In this document: positions 1 through 5,170 of the stretch, piece after piece
How positions within the stretch are numbered: the stretch's first letter is position 1
Layout: every line of letters begins with the position of its first letter
Source of the DNA: Candidatus Izemoplasmatales bacterium
GTDB lineage: Bacteria > Bacillota_I > Bacilli_A > Izemoplasmatales > Hujiaoplasmataceae
Reading direction: 5' to 3'
NCBI GenBank assembly: GCA_028702245.1
Contig: JAQVPE010000046.1
Span: forward strand, 1-6,508
Length of the DNA stretch: 6,508 nucleotides
Position numbers and translations under genes: made by a program
Notes under the pieces: model-generated
The model's database searches: none
Seen by the model: the letters and a program-made list of their open reading frames with translations, nothing else
What the model was told of the DNA's origin: nothing

Positions 1-286
1 TATGATGGTGAGCGGATTCCTTATCCGATGGGTCATTGATTTCCGGTCCCAATTTTTTATCAGGTGTGATTTCTTCATTTTGGTTTAGGATTTCACTATC
101 GATCAAATCTTTGAGCGAGACCTTGATTTCTTCGTCTTCTTTGACCTCCGGTACTCTTTTGCCGCCAGCTTTTAGGGCTTTTGCTTTATTGACTCTGATA
201 TAGATCAAGTATGCTAACGATATTCCTAAAAGCGATCCTAAGACAAGGACCAGGAAAACCCAGTTTTCTTTGATGAAATCACCCAT
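1..286 (-). CDS. Single-pass membrane protein with charged tail (partial, C-terminus outside window)
   Basis: An open frame of 95 codons runs off the left edge without a stop. It starts at an ATG with GAGGAGGTG 5 nt upstream, a very strong ribosome binding site, 23 nt after the stop of the radical-SAM-like gene. The product begins M-G-D-F-I-K-E-N-W, then a hydrophobic segment (about 9-30, V-F-L-V-L-V-L-G-S-L-L-G-I-S-L-A-Y-L-I-Y-I), a basic stretch with R-V-N-K-A-K-A-L-K-A-G-G-K-R, and an acidic, low-complexity tail rich in Glu, Asp, Lys and Asn. This suggests an N-terminal membrane anchor with a cytoplasmic tail. I do not recognise the family. It is the fourth co-directional gene of the cluster. 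Confidence 0.75.
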   Translation of the reverse strand, partial: MGDFIKENWVFLVLVLGSLLGISLAYLIYIRVNKAKALKAGGKRVPEVKEDEEIKVSLKDLIDSEILNQNEEITPDKKLGPEINDPSDKESAHHH

Positions 287-309
287 CTTGACACCTCCTC
301 AAAAACGGC

Positions 310-1179
310 TTAAAACAATTTGAGTTGAACATTGGTTTCCTTGGTGGATCCGATGATATCTTTCATTCCAAACGGCAATTTGTTTTTCTTCATGTTGATT
401 ACGAATGCTTTTTTTAGTTGCTTCTGTTCCGGTGAAGCCCAGCTTTTTTTGAGCCCGAATTGGTCCATCAGGATATTTCTTAGACCTGGCAGTTCCCTGG
501 TTATGAGTTCCATGAAAGCTTGTCTTTGCGTTGGCGACAAAGTGATGCCGAAGGAAGGATAGATAAAAGCGGCGCCGGCGGACTTGGACTTTTCGATGAT
601 CTCAAGAATGTTGTTCTCGGTGTCATTTACAAAAGGTATTATCGGTTTGAGAATGACGCCGACGGGTATCTTCTCTTGATTGATCTTCTGGATAAGCCGC
701 ATCTTTTTTGCCAAGCCTGGATCATCTGGAAGGATGATCGACTGGATCGAATCGTTCAAAAAACCTATCGGAACTGTTATCAGCACTGGCGCATTTGCCG
801 TTATCTCTTTGATCAACGGAAGATCCTGAAAGATTAAGTCTGAAGCGGTTTCAAGATAGAGTCCGAGTTTTCGCTCTTTAACGATGTTTAATAACGAGCG
901 CAAATATTCATTGTCGGCATTTTTGGGGTCATAAGGATCCGGATTTTGGACCAACCCGATGATTTTTCCGGGAAGAAGTCCTTCTAAAAACTGTTCGATC
1001 GTCTTTATCAACTCAACCTTTGGTCGAATCGGTTCCCTCGAGAAAGAAGGATCAAGATCAGCGGTGGTGCTGAAATATCGACGGGATGGATGCGAGCCAA
1101 AAAACGGCTTCAAGATATAATCGACGCCAAAGTACCGCTCCGGATTCTTATTTGAAAAGGCGATTGATACTGGGACCAT
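310..1179 (-). CDS. Cysteine-free homologue of SPL/Rv2578c-type radical SAM proteins
   Basis: The 289 residues resemble the SPL/Rv2578c branch of radical SAM proteins along the whole length. Matching stretches are NPDPYDP (79-85, family S-D-P-Y-N-P), TASDLIFQDLPLI (111-123, family T-K-S-D-L-I-x-R-D), IPVGVILKPIIPFVNDTE (171-188), GAAFIYPSFGITLSPTQR (202-219) and GMKDII (271-276). Where the family has G-C-x-x-x-C-x-x-C, this protein has G28-S29-H-P-S-R33-R-Y-F36, so all three [4Fe-4S] ligands are replaced. No cysteine occurs anywhere in the protein. The frame is intact, the motifs are kept, and the ATG has TAAGGAGAG 7 nt upstream overlapping the preceding stop, so it looks like a maintained non-radical paralogue rather than a decaying gene. 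The open frame reaches back to 1398, but that part is antisense-frame shadow inside the membrane gene. The family assignment is from recalled motifs; the function is unknown. Confidence 0.72.
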   Translation of the reverse strand: MVPVSIAFSNKNPERYFGVDYILKPFFGSHPSRRYFSTTADLDPSFSREPIRPKVELIKTIEQFLEGLLPGKIIGLVQNPDPYDPKNADNEYLRSLLNIVKERKLGLYLETASDLIFQDLPLIKEITANAPVLITVPIGFLNDSIQSIILPDDPGLAKKMRLIQKINQEKIPVGVILKPIIPFVNDTENNILEIIEKSKSAGAAFIYPSFGITLSPTQRQAFMELITRELPGLRNILMDQFGLKKSWASPEQKQLKKAFVINMKKNKLPFGMKDIIGSTKETNVQLKLF

Positions 1180-1192
1180 TAGATGACTCTCC

Positions 1193-1720
1193 TTAGAAAC
1201 GCCAGATTGATGCGATAATAATGAGGGCTGCGACGATATGGAAATACTGGACCAACCCGAAACGCTTGGTCTTTTTTTGAAAATAATCCTCGAGCAGCTT
1301 CTGGAACTTTTTGACCTCTGTCTTGGCTGTGTTCTTGACCATAATAACGCTTTGCCCTTCACCGACATAGACAAGATTCTGATTTTCGCCGCCGGCATCT
1401 ACGAACATATCCGTGATCGCCTTGCGATCAGGTCGAGGATCTTTGTCGATAACTGATATCAAGAGGAACAAATCGCGTTTTTTATACGCGAGAAAAAGCC
1501 TTAGAGATATAGAGGTCAGAGCGATGGTTCCGATAAAAATGCCGTAACCGATGAAAAAGGTCGTTCCGATGAAAAAATAGGAACCAAAAGTGATGGTGAC
1601 AACGGCAAATAAAAGTGAGATCCGGATAACGGAATGATAGCGGAAAGTGGCATTGAAAGACACATAAAGAACGATAATAGTCACAAAACCTTTCAGAAAA
1701 AGGTCGAAAAAGTTTCCCAT
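1193..1720 (-). CDS. Multi-pass membrane protein of unknown function
   Basis: I do not recognise this 175-residue protein. Hydrophobic segments suggest three N-terminal membrane spans (about 10-26, 32-51, 54-77) and a fourth at the C-terminus (about 154-173). Between them lies a polar region (80-152) that begins with K-K-R, holds I-D-K-D-P-R-P-D-R-K (91-100), a glycine-rich G-G-E-N-Q-N-L-V-Y-V-G-E-G (110-122), and a lysine-rich amphipathic stretch (132-153). By the positive-inside rule this region is probably cytoplasmic. The ATG is the first possible start because an in-frame TAG lies three codons upstream. Its Shine-Dalgarno is weak (only a GAG-type match), so coupling to the preceding P-loop gene is likely. 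Its stop TAA forms part of the ribosome binding site of the next gene. Confidence 0.7.
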   Translation of the reverse strand: MGNFFDLFLKGFVTIIVLYVSFNATFRYHSVIRISLLFAVVTITFGSYFFIGTTFFIGYGIFIGTIALTSISLRLFLAYKKRDLFLLISVIDKDPRPDRKAITDMFVDAGGENQNLVYVGEGQSVIMVKNTAKTEVKKFQKLLEDYFQKKTKRFGLVQYFHIVAALIIIASIWRF

Positions 1721-1739
1721 TTTAGAGGTCTACTCGCTT

Positions 1740-2285
1740 TCAAGTGAAATATGGTCTGATAATTTCGAGCATTGCCGACAAAGGCATCGCTTCAGTAATC
1801 CTGATGATCGGCACTTTGACGTCTTTCAACCAAGCTTCGTGCTGAGCTTTGCTGCGCATATTGAGATCGCCGCTCTCGTATTGACTTACCCAATCGAGAA
1901 AATCAAGATGCTGTTGGTAAAGGTCTCCGCCAGGTAGAACGCGATCTCCGAAACGATGGCGCTCGCGAAGCTTGATCCTTTCGAGCCTGATTTCTATGGG
2001 GATATGCATGAACACGAACAAATCAAAGAGCGGTTTAAGGTTGTCTCCCCAACCCACAAATGCACCGGAAACGACAGCTCTTTTGTTTTGGTCCAGCAAA
2101 CTTTTTAGTTTGCAAAACGAATCATGAGTGGCCCTTTTCTTGGTGAATGGCGGATCGGTTGGTTCCCAAAAAATGTCGTCGGTATCGATGAACTGGAAAT
2201 GATAGTTGACGGACAGTGCTTTTGCCAGGGTTGTCGCCCCTGAACCGGAGGCACCAAAAACATGGATTCGAAATTCCTTGTACAC
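1740..2285 (-). CDS. P-loop nucleotide kinase-like protein with lysine-less Walker A
   Basis: This is probably a soluble 181-residue P-loop NTPase of the adenylate-kinase/shikimate-kinase-like class; the substrate is unknown. The phosphate-binding loop is G-A-S-G-S-G-A-T-T (11-19), where the usual lysine is Ala17. I recall Firmicutes relatives with GASGSGTTT, so the missing lysine looks like a family trait rather than decay. IDTDDIFWEPTDPPF (33-47) follows and resembles the D-T-D-D-x-F-W-x-P-T-D-P-P-F signature of those relatives. A Walker-B-like hydrophobic strand A-V-V-S-G (70-74) comes next, then an arginine-rich LID-like stretch (E-R-I-K-L-R-E-R-H-R-F-G-D-R). The GTG at 2285 is chosen because AGGATAGG lies 8 nt upstream; the GTG at 2294 sits within 3 nt of that site. 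The gene ends in TGA, and the next gene starts 19 nt on. Confidence 0.75.
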   Translation of the reverse strand: MYKEFRIHVFGASGSGATTLAKALSVNYHFQFIDTDDIFWEPTDPPFTKKRATHDSFCKLKSLLDQNKRAVVSGAFVGWGDNLKPLFDLFVFMHIPIEIRLERIKLRERHRFGDRVLPGGDLYQQHLDFLDWVSQYESGDLNMRSKAQHEAWLKDVKVPIIRITEAMPLSAMLEIIRPYFT

Positions 2286-2335
2286 GCATATCACCTATCC
2301 TAGAAACTGCCGTCATAAGTATATGTATCGTTATT

Positions 2336-2364
2336 ATATTATCAAACTTTCGCAATAAATACAA
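2336..2364 (-). promoter_or_regulatory. Candidate promoter for the 2285-1 gene cluster
   Basis: Just beyond the rplT terminator, TTGTAT (2359-2364) lies 17 nt before TAATAT (2336-2341). An overlapping perfect TATAAT (2333-2338) would have a 20-nt spacer from the same -35. The stretch is AT-rich and is the only promoter-like sequence between the terminator and the next gene, which must need its own start of transcription. The -35 match is weak. Confidence 0.5.
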
Positions 2365-2391
2365 TTATCTTTCCAAAACGGATTGGGAAAG

Positions 2392-2415
2392 AAAAAAGTC
2401 TATTTCTAGACTTTT
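2392..2415 (-). terminator. Intrinsic terminator after rplT
   Basis: AAAAGTCTA (2415-2407) pairs perfectly with TAGACTTTT (2402-2394) around a GAAA tetraloop, and the T run extends through 2392. It starts 3 nt after the rplT stop codon and closes the infC-rpmI-rplT transcript. Confidence 0.88.
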
Positions 2416-2418
2416 ACC

Positions 2419-2787
2419 TTATTTGGCAACTTTTTCGAGCGCTTTCTTTGCTTGATCGCAGATTGCCTTGAAACCGCTTTGGTCGTTAATGGCGATATCG
2501 GCGAGTATCTTCCGGTTGACCTCGATCTTGGCCAGGTTGAGGCCGTTGATCAGTTTTGAGTACGAAAGATCATTGATTCGGGCTGCCGCATTGATTCTGG
2601 TGATCCATAGTTTGCGGAAGTCCCGTTTCCTTCTCCTGCGGTCACGGTACTGATAGGCTAGCGAGTTCATCACCTGCTCTTTTGCGGTTTTGAACAGCAA
2701 ATGCTTCGCACCGTAGTAGCCTTTGGCAAGTTTCAATATTTTTTTGCGTCTTTGTCTGGTGGCGCTTCCGTTTTTAACTCTTGGCAT
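2419..2787 (-). CDS. rplT: 50S ribosomal protein L20
   Basis: L20 binds 23S rRNA early in 50S assembly and is the known feedback repressor of this operon. The 122 residues are a few more than the usual 117-119. The basic N-terminal extension (about 1-60) shows [21 protein letters not shown] and [11 protein letters not shown]. The globular part carries [13 protein letters not shown] (about 58-70), [10 protein letters not shown] and the [13 protein letters not shown] region. The ATG is preceded by GGAGGAG, 22 nt after the rpmI stop. It is the last gene before a strong terminator, and its product probably acts on the leader at 3572-3712. Confidence 0.97.
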   Translation of the reverse strand: MPRVKNGSATRQRRKKILKLAKGYYGAKHLLFKTAKEQVMNSLAYQYRDRRRRKRDFRKLWITRINAAARINDLSYSKLINGLNLAKIEVNRKILADIAINDQSGFKAICDQAKKALEKVAK

Positions 2788-2809
2788 GATCTAATCTCTC
2801 CTCCAGCCC

Positions 2810-3007
2810 TTACAAGTACGGAACCTGGTGTCTGATTCTTTTGAGATCAGCTTTGGCTACCGTTTCTTCTCTTCTTGCCTGACGGTTCTGTTTGGGCGTC
2901 TTATGGCTCATCAGATGGCCGTGGAAAGTGCTTTGGCGTTGCAGTTTTCCTGTGCCTGTCCGTTTCAGTCTCTTTTTTGTTCCCGAATGGGATCGCATTT
3001 TTGGCAT
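2810..3007 (-). CDS. rpmI: 50S ribosomal protein L35
   Basis: L35 is a small basic protein of the large ribosomal subunit. The 65-residue product has the usual length and shows M-P-K-M-R-S-H-S-G-T-K-K-R at the N-terminus, T-G-T-G-K-L (17-22), H-L-M-S-H-K-T-P-K-Q (31-40), a run of arginines, and L-K-R-I near the end. It lies between infC and rplT, the canonical order. The ATG follows AAGGAGAG, whose first bases are the infC stop codon; the gap to infC is 12 nt. Expression depends on the upstream leader and probably on coupling to infC translation. Confidence 0.96.
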   Translation of the reverse strand: MPKMRSHSGTKKRLKRTGTGKLQRQSTFHGHLMSHKTPKQNRQARREETVAKADLKRIRHQVPYL

Positions 3008-3019
3008 GTTTCTCTCTCC

Positions 3020-3571
3020 TTAAGGTTGTTTTTTCTTTGGTAATAATACCATCGTTAGATACCGCCCCTCGCGGGCGATGTCTTTTTCAAGCGTGCTGAC
3101 GTCCTCACAGCGTTCGCGATAACGAACCAAGACTTCCTTGCCTTGCTGGATCAGCATATCACTGACCCGGTAGGGAAGCCAGACGGCGACTTTGAGTTTG
3201 TCGCCTTTTTCAAGGAATTTATAGCCGTTGCGAAGTTTTGTCTCAAAATCGTGCTTGTCGATGACCGCTGTCAAACGGATTTCTTTGAGTTCGACGACCC
3301 TTTGGTTCTTCTTGGCTTCGCGGGCTTTACGCTGTTGTTCGTAGCGGTACTTGCGATAATCCATCAGTTTGCAGACCGGCGGTTTGGCATTGGGAGCGAC
3401 CATGACAAGATCGAGCCCCTCACGGCTCGCGATTGCCAGCGCATCCTTGATGCCCTTGACCCCGAATTGGGCGCCGTCGGCGCCAATCAACAAGACTTCT
3501 TTGACCCTGATGTTCTCATTGATCAAGGCGTCGTCTTTCTTGACTGGTCTTTGCATGTTTGCGTAGATAAT
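3020..3571 (-). CDS. infC: Translation initiation factor IF-3
   Basis: IF3 binds the 30S subunit, keeps it apart from 50S and checks start codon and initiator tRNA. From the AUU start the protein has 183 residues, close to the family norm. The N-terminal domain opens with I-N-E-N-I-R-V-K-E-V (about 17-26) and holds the signature APNAKPPVCKLMDY (59-72). A charged Arg/Lys/Gln-rich helical linker covers about 73-93. The C-terminal 30S-binding domain starts at KEIRL (96-100), includes HDFETKLRN (107-115) and FLEKGDKLKVAVW (119-131), and ends in a lysine-rich tail. It is first in an operon with rpmI and rplT behind an L20-type attenuator. Its stop TAA is part of the rpmI Shine-Dalgarno (TAAGGAGAG), implying translational coupling. 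A longer open frame to 3586 relies on a TTG inside the Shine-Dalgarno and was not used. Confidence 0.96.
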   Translation of the reverse strand: MIYANMQRPVKKDDALINENIRVKEVLLIGADGAQFGVKGIKDALAIASREGLDLVMVAPNAKPPVCKLMDYRKYRYEQQRKAREAKKNQRVVELKEIRLTAVIDKHDFETKLRNGYKFLEKGDKLKVAVWLPYRVSDMLIQQGKEVLVRYRERCEDVSTLEKDIAREGRYLTMVLLPKKKQP

Positions 3572-3584
3572 GCTTAACACCTCC
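3569..3584 (-). promoter_or_regulatory. infC ribosome binding site and AUU start codon
   Basis: GGAGG (3584-3580, extended to GGAGGTG) lies 8 nt before ATT (3571-3569), the ideal spacing. The first in-frame ATG (3556) would be 23 nt from this Shine-Dalgarno and has no other site of its own. The in-frame TTG and GTG codons upstream lie inside the Shine-Dalgarno and cannot be starts. AUU initiation is an established feature of infC (E. coli, Geobacillus stearothermophilus) and lets IF3 repress its own translation by rejecting non-canonical start codons. Confidence 0.85.
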
Positions 3585-3712
3585 AAAATATAAAAGTGGA
3601 TGCCAAAGCTTTGGCACCCACACGACCTACAATAAACAAGATCCGGTAGCGTCGACCTATTGACTGCATCAATCAGGTGAGAAGTGGGGCTTCTGCTTTC
3701 TACATTTTAACC
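3572..3712 (-). promoter_or_regulatory. L20-type leader RNA (transcription attenuator of infC-rpmI-rplT)
   Basis: The infC-rpmI-rplT leader of Firmicutes is a known target of L20 autoregulation (L20 leader family). Two mutually exclusive folds can be drawn here. OFF fold: P1 pairs ACCT-G-ATTGA (3678-3669, G bulged) with TCAATAGGT (3663-3655); P2 pairs CGAC and CTAC (3654-3651, 3649-3646) with GTAG and GTCG (3630-3627, 3626-3623); the terminator follows at once. ON fold: CCCAC (3688-3684) plus ACCT (3678-3675) pair long-range with AGGT (3628-3625) plus GTGGG (3621-3617), capturing the 5' arm of the terminator. The motif TAGGTCG occurs twice (ending at 3653 and 3623), so the same ACCT can choose either copy. 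A small 5' hairpin (3694-3680) shows CCCCA in its loop. The pairings are seen in the sequence; the L20-dependent switch is inferred from the family. Confidence 0.85.
3585..3621 (-). terminator. Intrinsic attenuator terminator in the infC leader
   Basis: The stem pairs GTGGGTGCCAAAG (3621-3609) with CTTTGGCATCCAC (3608-3596). This is 13 potential pairs with a single G-T, so the real loop is formed by the central bases. TTTTATATTTT (3595-3585) follows, and the infC Shine-Dalgarno GGAGG (3584-3580) begins at the very next base, so termination removes the whole operon. The 5' arm is the segment captured in the alternative antiterminator fold. Confidence 0.9.
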
Positions 3713-3718
3713 TTTTAT

Positions 3719-3747
3719 AGTATATTATATAAGCCAATAATTGTCAA
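3719..3747 (-). promoter_or_regulatory. Sigma-A type promoter of infC-rpmI-rplT
   Basis: A perfect -35 TTGACA (3742-3747) is separated by exactly 17 nt from a -10 TATACT (3719-3724). The -35 begins 6 nt after the glmU stop codon. Transcription would start near 3712, giving a leader of about 140 nt before the infC start codon. This is the best promoter match in the window and fits the high demand for ribosomal proteins. Confidence 0.88.
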
Positions 3748-3753
3748 GGATAA

Positions 3754-5142
3754 TTATTTCTCTTCGCCATCATCGCGATTTTTCTTGTCGCGAATGTAGT
3801 TCTCCTTGTTGACCTGGAAGGCACGGGCGATTGCGAGCGAACCTTTGGGAACGTTTTTGTTCAAAGTCGATCCGGCAGCGATCAGGCTGCCTTCCTCGAT
3901 ATTGATCGGGGCGATCATATTGACGTTGCAGCCGATGAATACATCGTCTCCAATCGTCGTCTGATATTTGTTTTTGCCATCGTAATTGACGGTAATGGCA
4001 CCACAGCCGAAGTTCACGTTTTTGCCAATGGTCGCATCGCCGATATAGGCAAGGTGGGATGCTTTCGTGTTGAAGCCAGTTGTTGATTTTTTGACTTCGA
4101 CGAAGTTTCCGATCCGGTTCTTTTCACCGATGATGGCGCCATCACGCAAGTGGGCGAATGGGCCGACGGTGGAGTCTTTGTTAACGGTGGAATTGTAGAC
4201 GAGCGAAAGTCGGCAAATGACATTCTCGCCGATGATGCTTTCGTGGATTTCGGTATTGGGGCCGATTTGTGCGCCTTTGTGAATGACGGAGTTTCCGGTG
4301 ATGTAGGTGTTTGGATGAATAATGACGTTTTCTTCGATCTTGACGTTATGACCGATCGTGATCGTATCAGGGTTGATCATTGCCACACCGCTTCGCATCA
4401 ATGACTTGTTGATGTCATTACGCAGACGGCTTTCAGCGATGCTCAGGGCGTAAAGATCATTGATTCCCATGGCCTTATAGGATTCTTTGAGATGATAGGT
4501 CCCGATCACACAGTTGTCGTCTTTCATGACTTTGATGATATCGGTCAGGTAGTACTCGCTCTTTGAATTGTTGTTATCGATCTTCTTTAAGGAGTTGAAT
4601 AACAAACTGGTTTTGACGACATAGATTCCGGTGTTGACTTCATCAATCATTTTCTGAGCGTAGTTAGCCTCGTGGTGTTCGATGATTGCTTCAAGATAGC
4701 CCGATTCATTCCTTACGATACGTCCATAACCCGATGGATCATCGAGCTTAGTCGTCACGAGCGTCAGATCATGCCGCCGGTCGTGGTGTTCACGCATTGC
4801 GCTTTCGAGAAGACAGCTGTTGACAAGCGGCATATCACCAGGAAGGATAATCGTGTCGCCATCAAGGTCTGAGATCAGACCTTCGGTTACCATAACGGCA
4901 TGTCCGGTTCCAAGTTGATCTTCTTGGCAAGCATAAGTCACTGCATCCAAGAGAATGTCTTGGATGACTTGACGCTTGTGTCCGACAACGACAATGATCT
5001 CATCAATCAATGAAGCGTTTCTCAGATTTTCGACAATATAGGCAATCATGGGTTTGCGAAGAATCGGGTATGCGCATTTCGGAAGTTCGGTCTTCATTCT
5101 GGTGCCTTTGCCGGCGGCGAGAATAATGGCGTATTTCTTCAT
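3754..5142 (-). CDS. glmU: Bifunctional GlcN-1-P acetyltransferase / GlcNAc-1-P uridylyltransferase GlmU
   Basis: GlmU acetylates glucosamine-1-phosphate with acetyl-CoA and then transfers UMP from UTP, giving UDP-GlcNAc. The 462 residues match the family length. The N-terminal pyrophosphorylase domain shows LAAGKGTRM (8-16) with Arg15 and Lys22, QLGTGHAV (76-83), GDMPL (102-106), NTGIY (170-174) and EYYLTDII (196-203). From about 255 on there are left-handed beta-helix hexapeptide repeats. Acetyltransferase residues Arg333, Lys351, the likely base His363, Tyr366, Asn386 and Arg440 all fall at their E. coli numbers. A small oddity is I-N-D-L near 227-230, where an Arg commonly follows this Asn/Asp. 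The start is the ATG at 5142 with AGGAGG 7 nt upstream; the frame stays open to 5202, but that would overlap glmM and has no better site. No terminator follows the stop, so transcripts may run into the infC leader. Confidence 0.96.
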   Translation of the reverse strand: MKKYAIILAAGKGTRMKTELPKCAYPILRKPMIAYIVENLRNASLIDEIIVVVGHKRQVIQDILLDAVTYACQEDQLGTGHAVMVTEGLISDLDGDTIILPGDMPLVNSCLLESAMREHHDRRHDLTLVTTKLDDPSGYGRIVRNESGYLEAIIEHHEANYAQKMIDEVNTGIYVVKTSLLFNSLKKIDNNNSKSEYYLTDIIKVMKDDNCVIGTYHLKESYKAMGINDLYALSIAESRLRNDINKSLMRSGVAMINPDTITIGHNVKIEENVIIHPNTYITGNSVIHKGAQIGPNTEIHESIIGENVICRLSLVYNSTVNKDSTVGPFAHLRDGAIIGEKNRIGNFVEVKKSTTGFNTKASHLAYIGDATIGKNVNFGCGAITVNYDGKNKYQTTIGDDVFIGCNVNMIAPINIEEGSLIAAGSTLNKNVPKGSLAIARAFQVNKENYIRDKKNRDDGEEK

Positions 5143-5170
5143 GGTTAATCCTCCTGTCATCTTGCTGACT

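Noticed and set aside
520..837. Plus-strand open frame of 105 codons
   Set aside because: It is antisense to the radical-SAM-like gene, whose minus-strand translation carries recognisable family motifs.
310..1179. Radical-SAM-like gene as a pseudogene
   Set aside because: No internal stop or frameshift, normal ribosome binding site, and conserved motifs kept to the C-terminus; loss of the cysteines alone does not show decay.
1180..1398. Upstream extension of the radical-SAM-like frame (73 extra codons)
   Set aside because: It lies entirely inside the membrane protein gene in another frame, is Ser/Arg-rich with no family resemblance, and the ATG at 1179 has a strong, correctly spaced ribosome binding site.
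2286..2294. GTG at 2294 as start of the P-loop gene
   Set aside because: It is only about 3 nt from the AGGA of the ribosome binding site; the GTG at 2285 has ideal spacing. The difference is three residues and cannot be settled from sequence alone.
2122..2364. Minus-strand open frame of 80 codons at the start of the P-loop gene
   Set aside because: It overlaps the P-loop gene in another frame and spans its promoter region. The translation has no recognisable domain.
3143..3577. Plus-strand open frame of 144 codons
   Set aside because: It is antisense to infC, which is a certain gene. The frame has no ribosome binding site or recognisable domain and arises from infC codon use.
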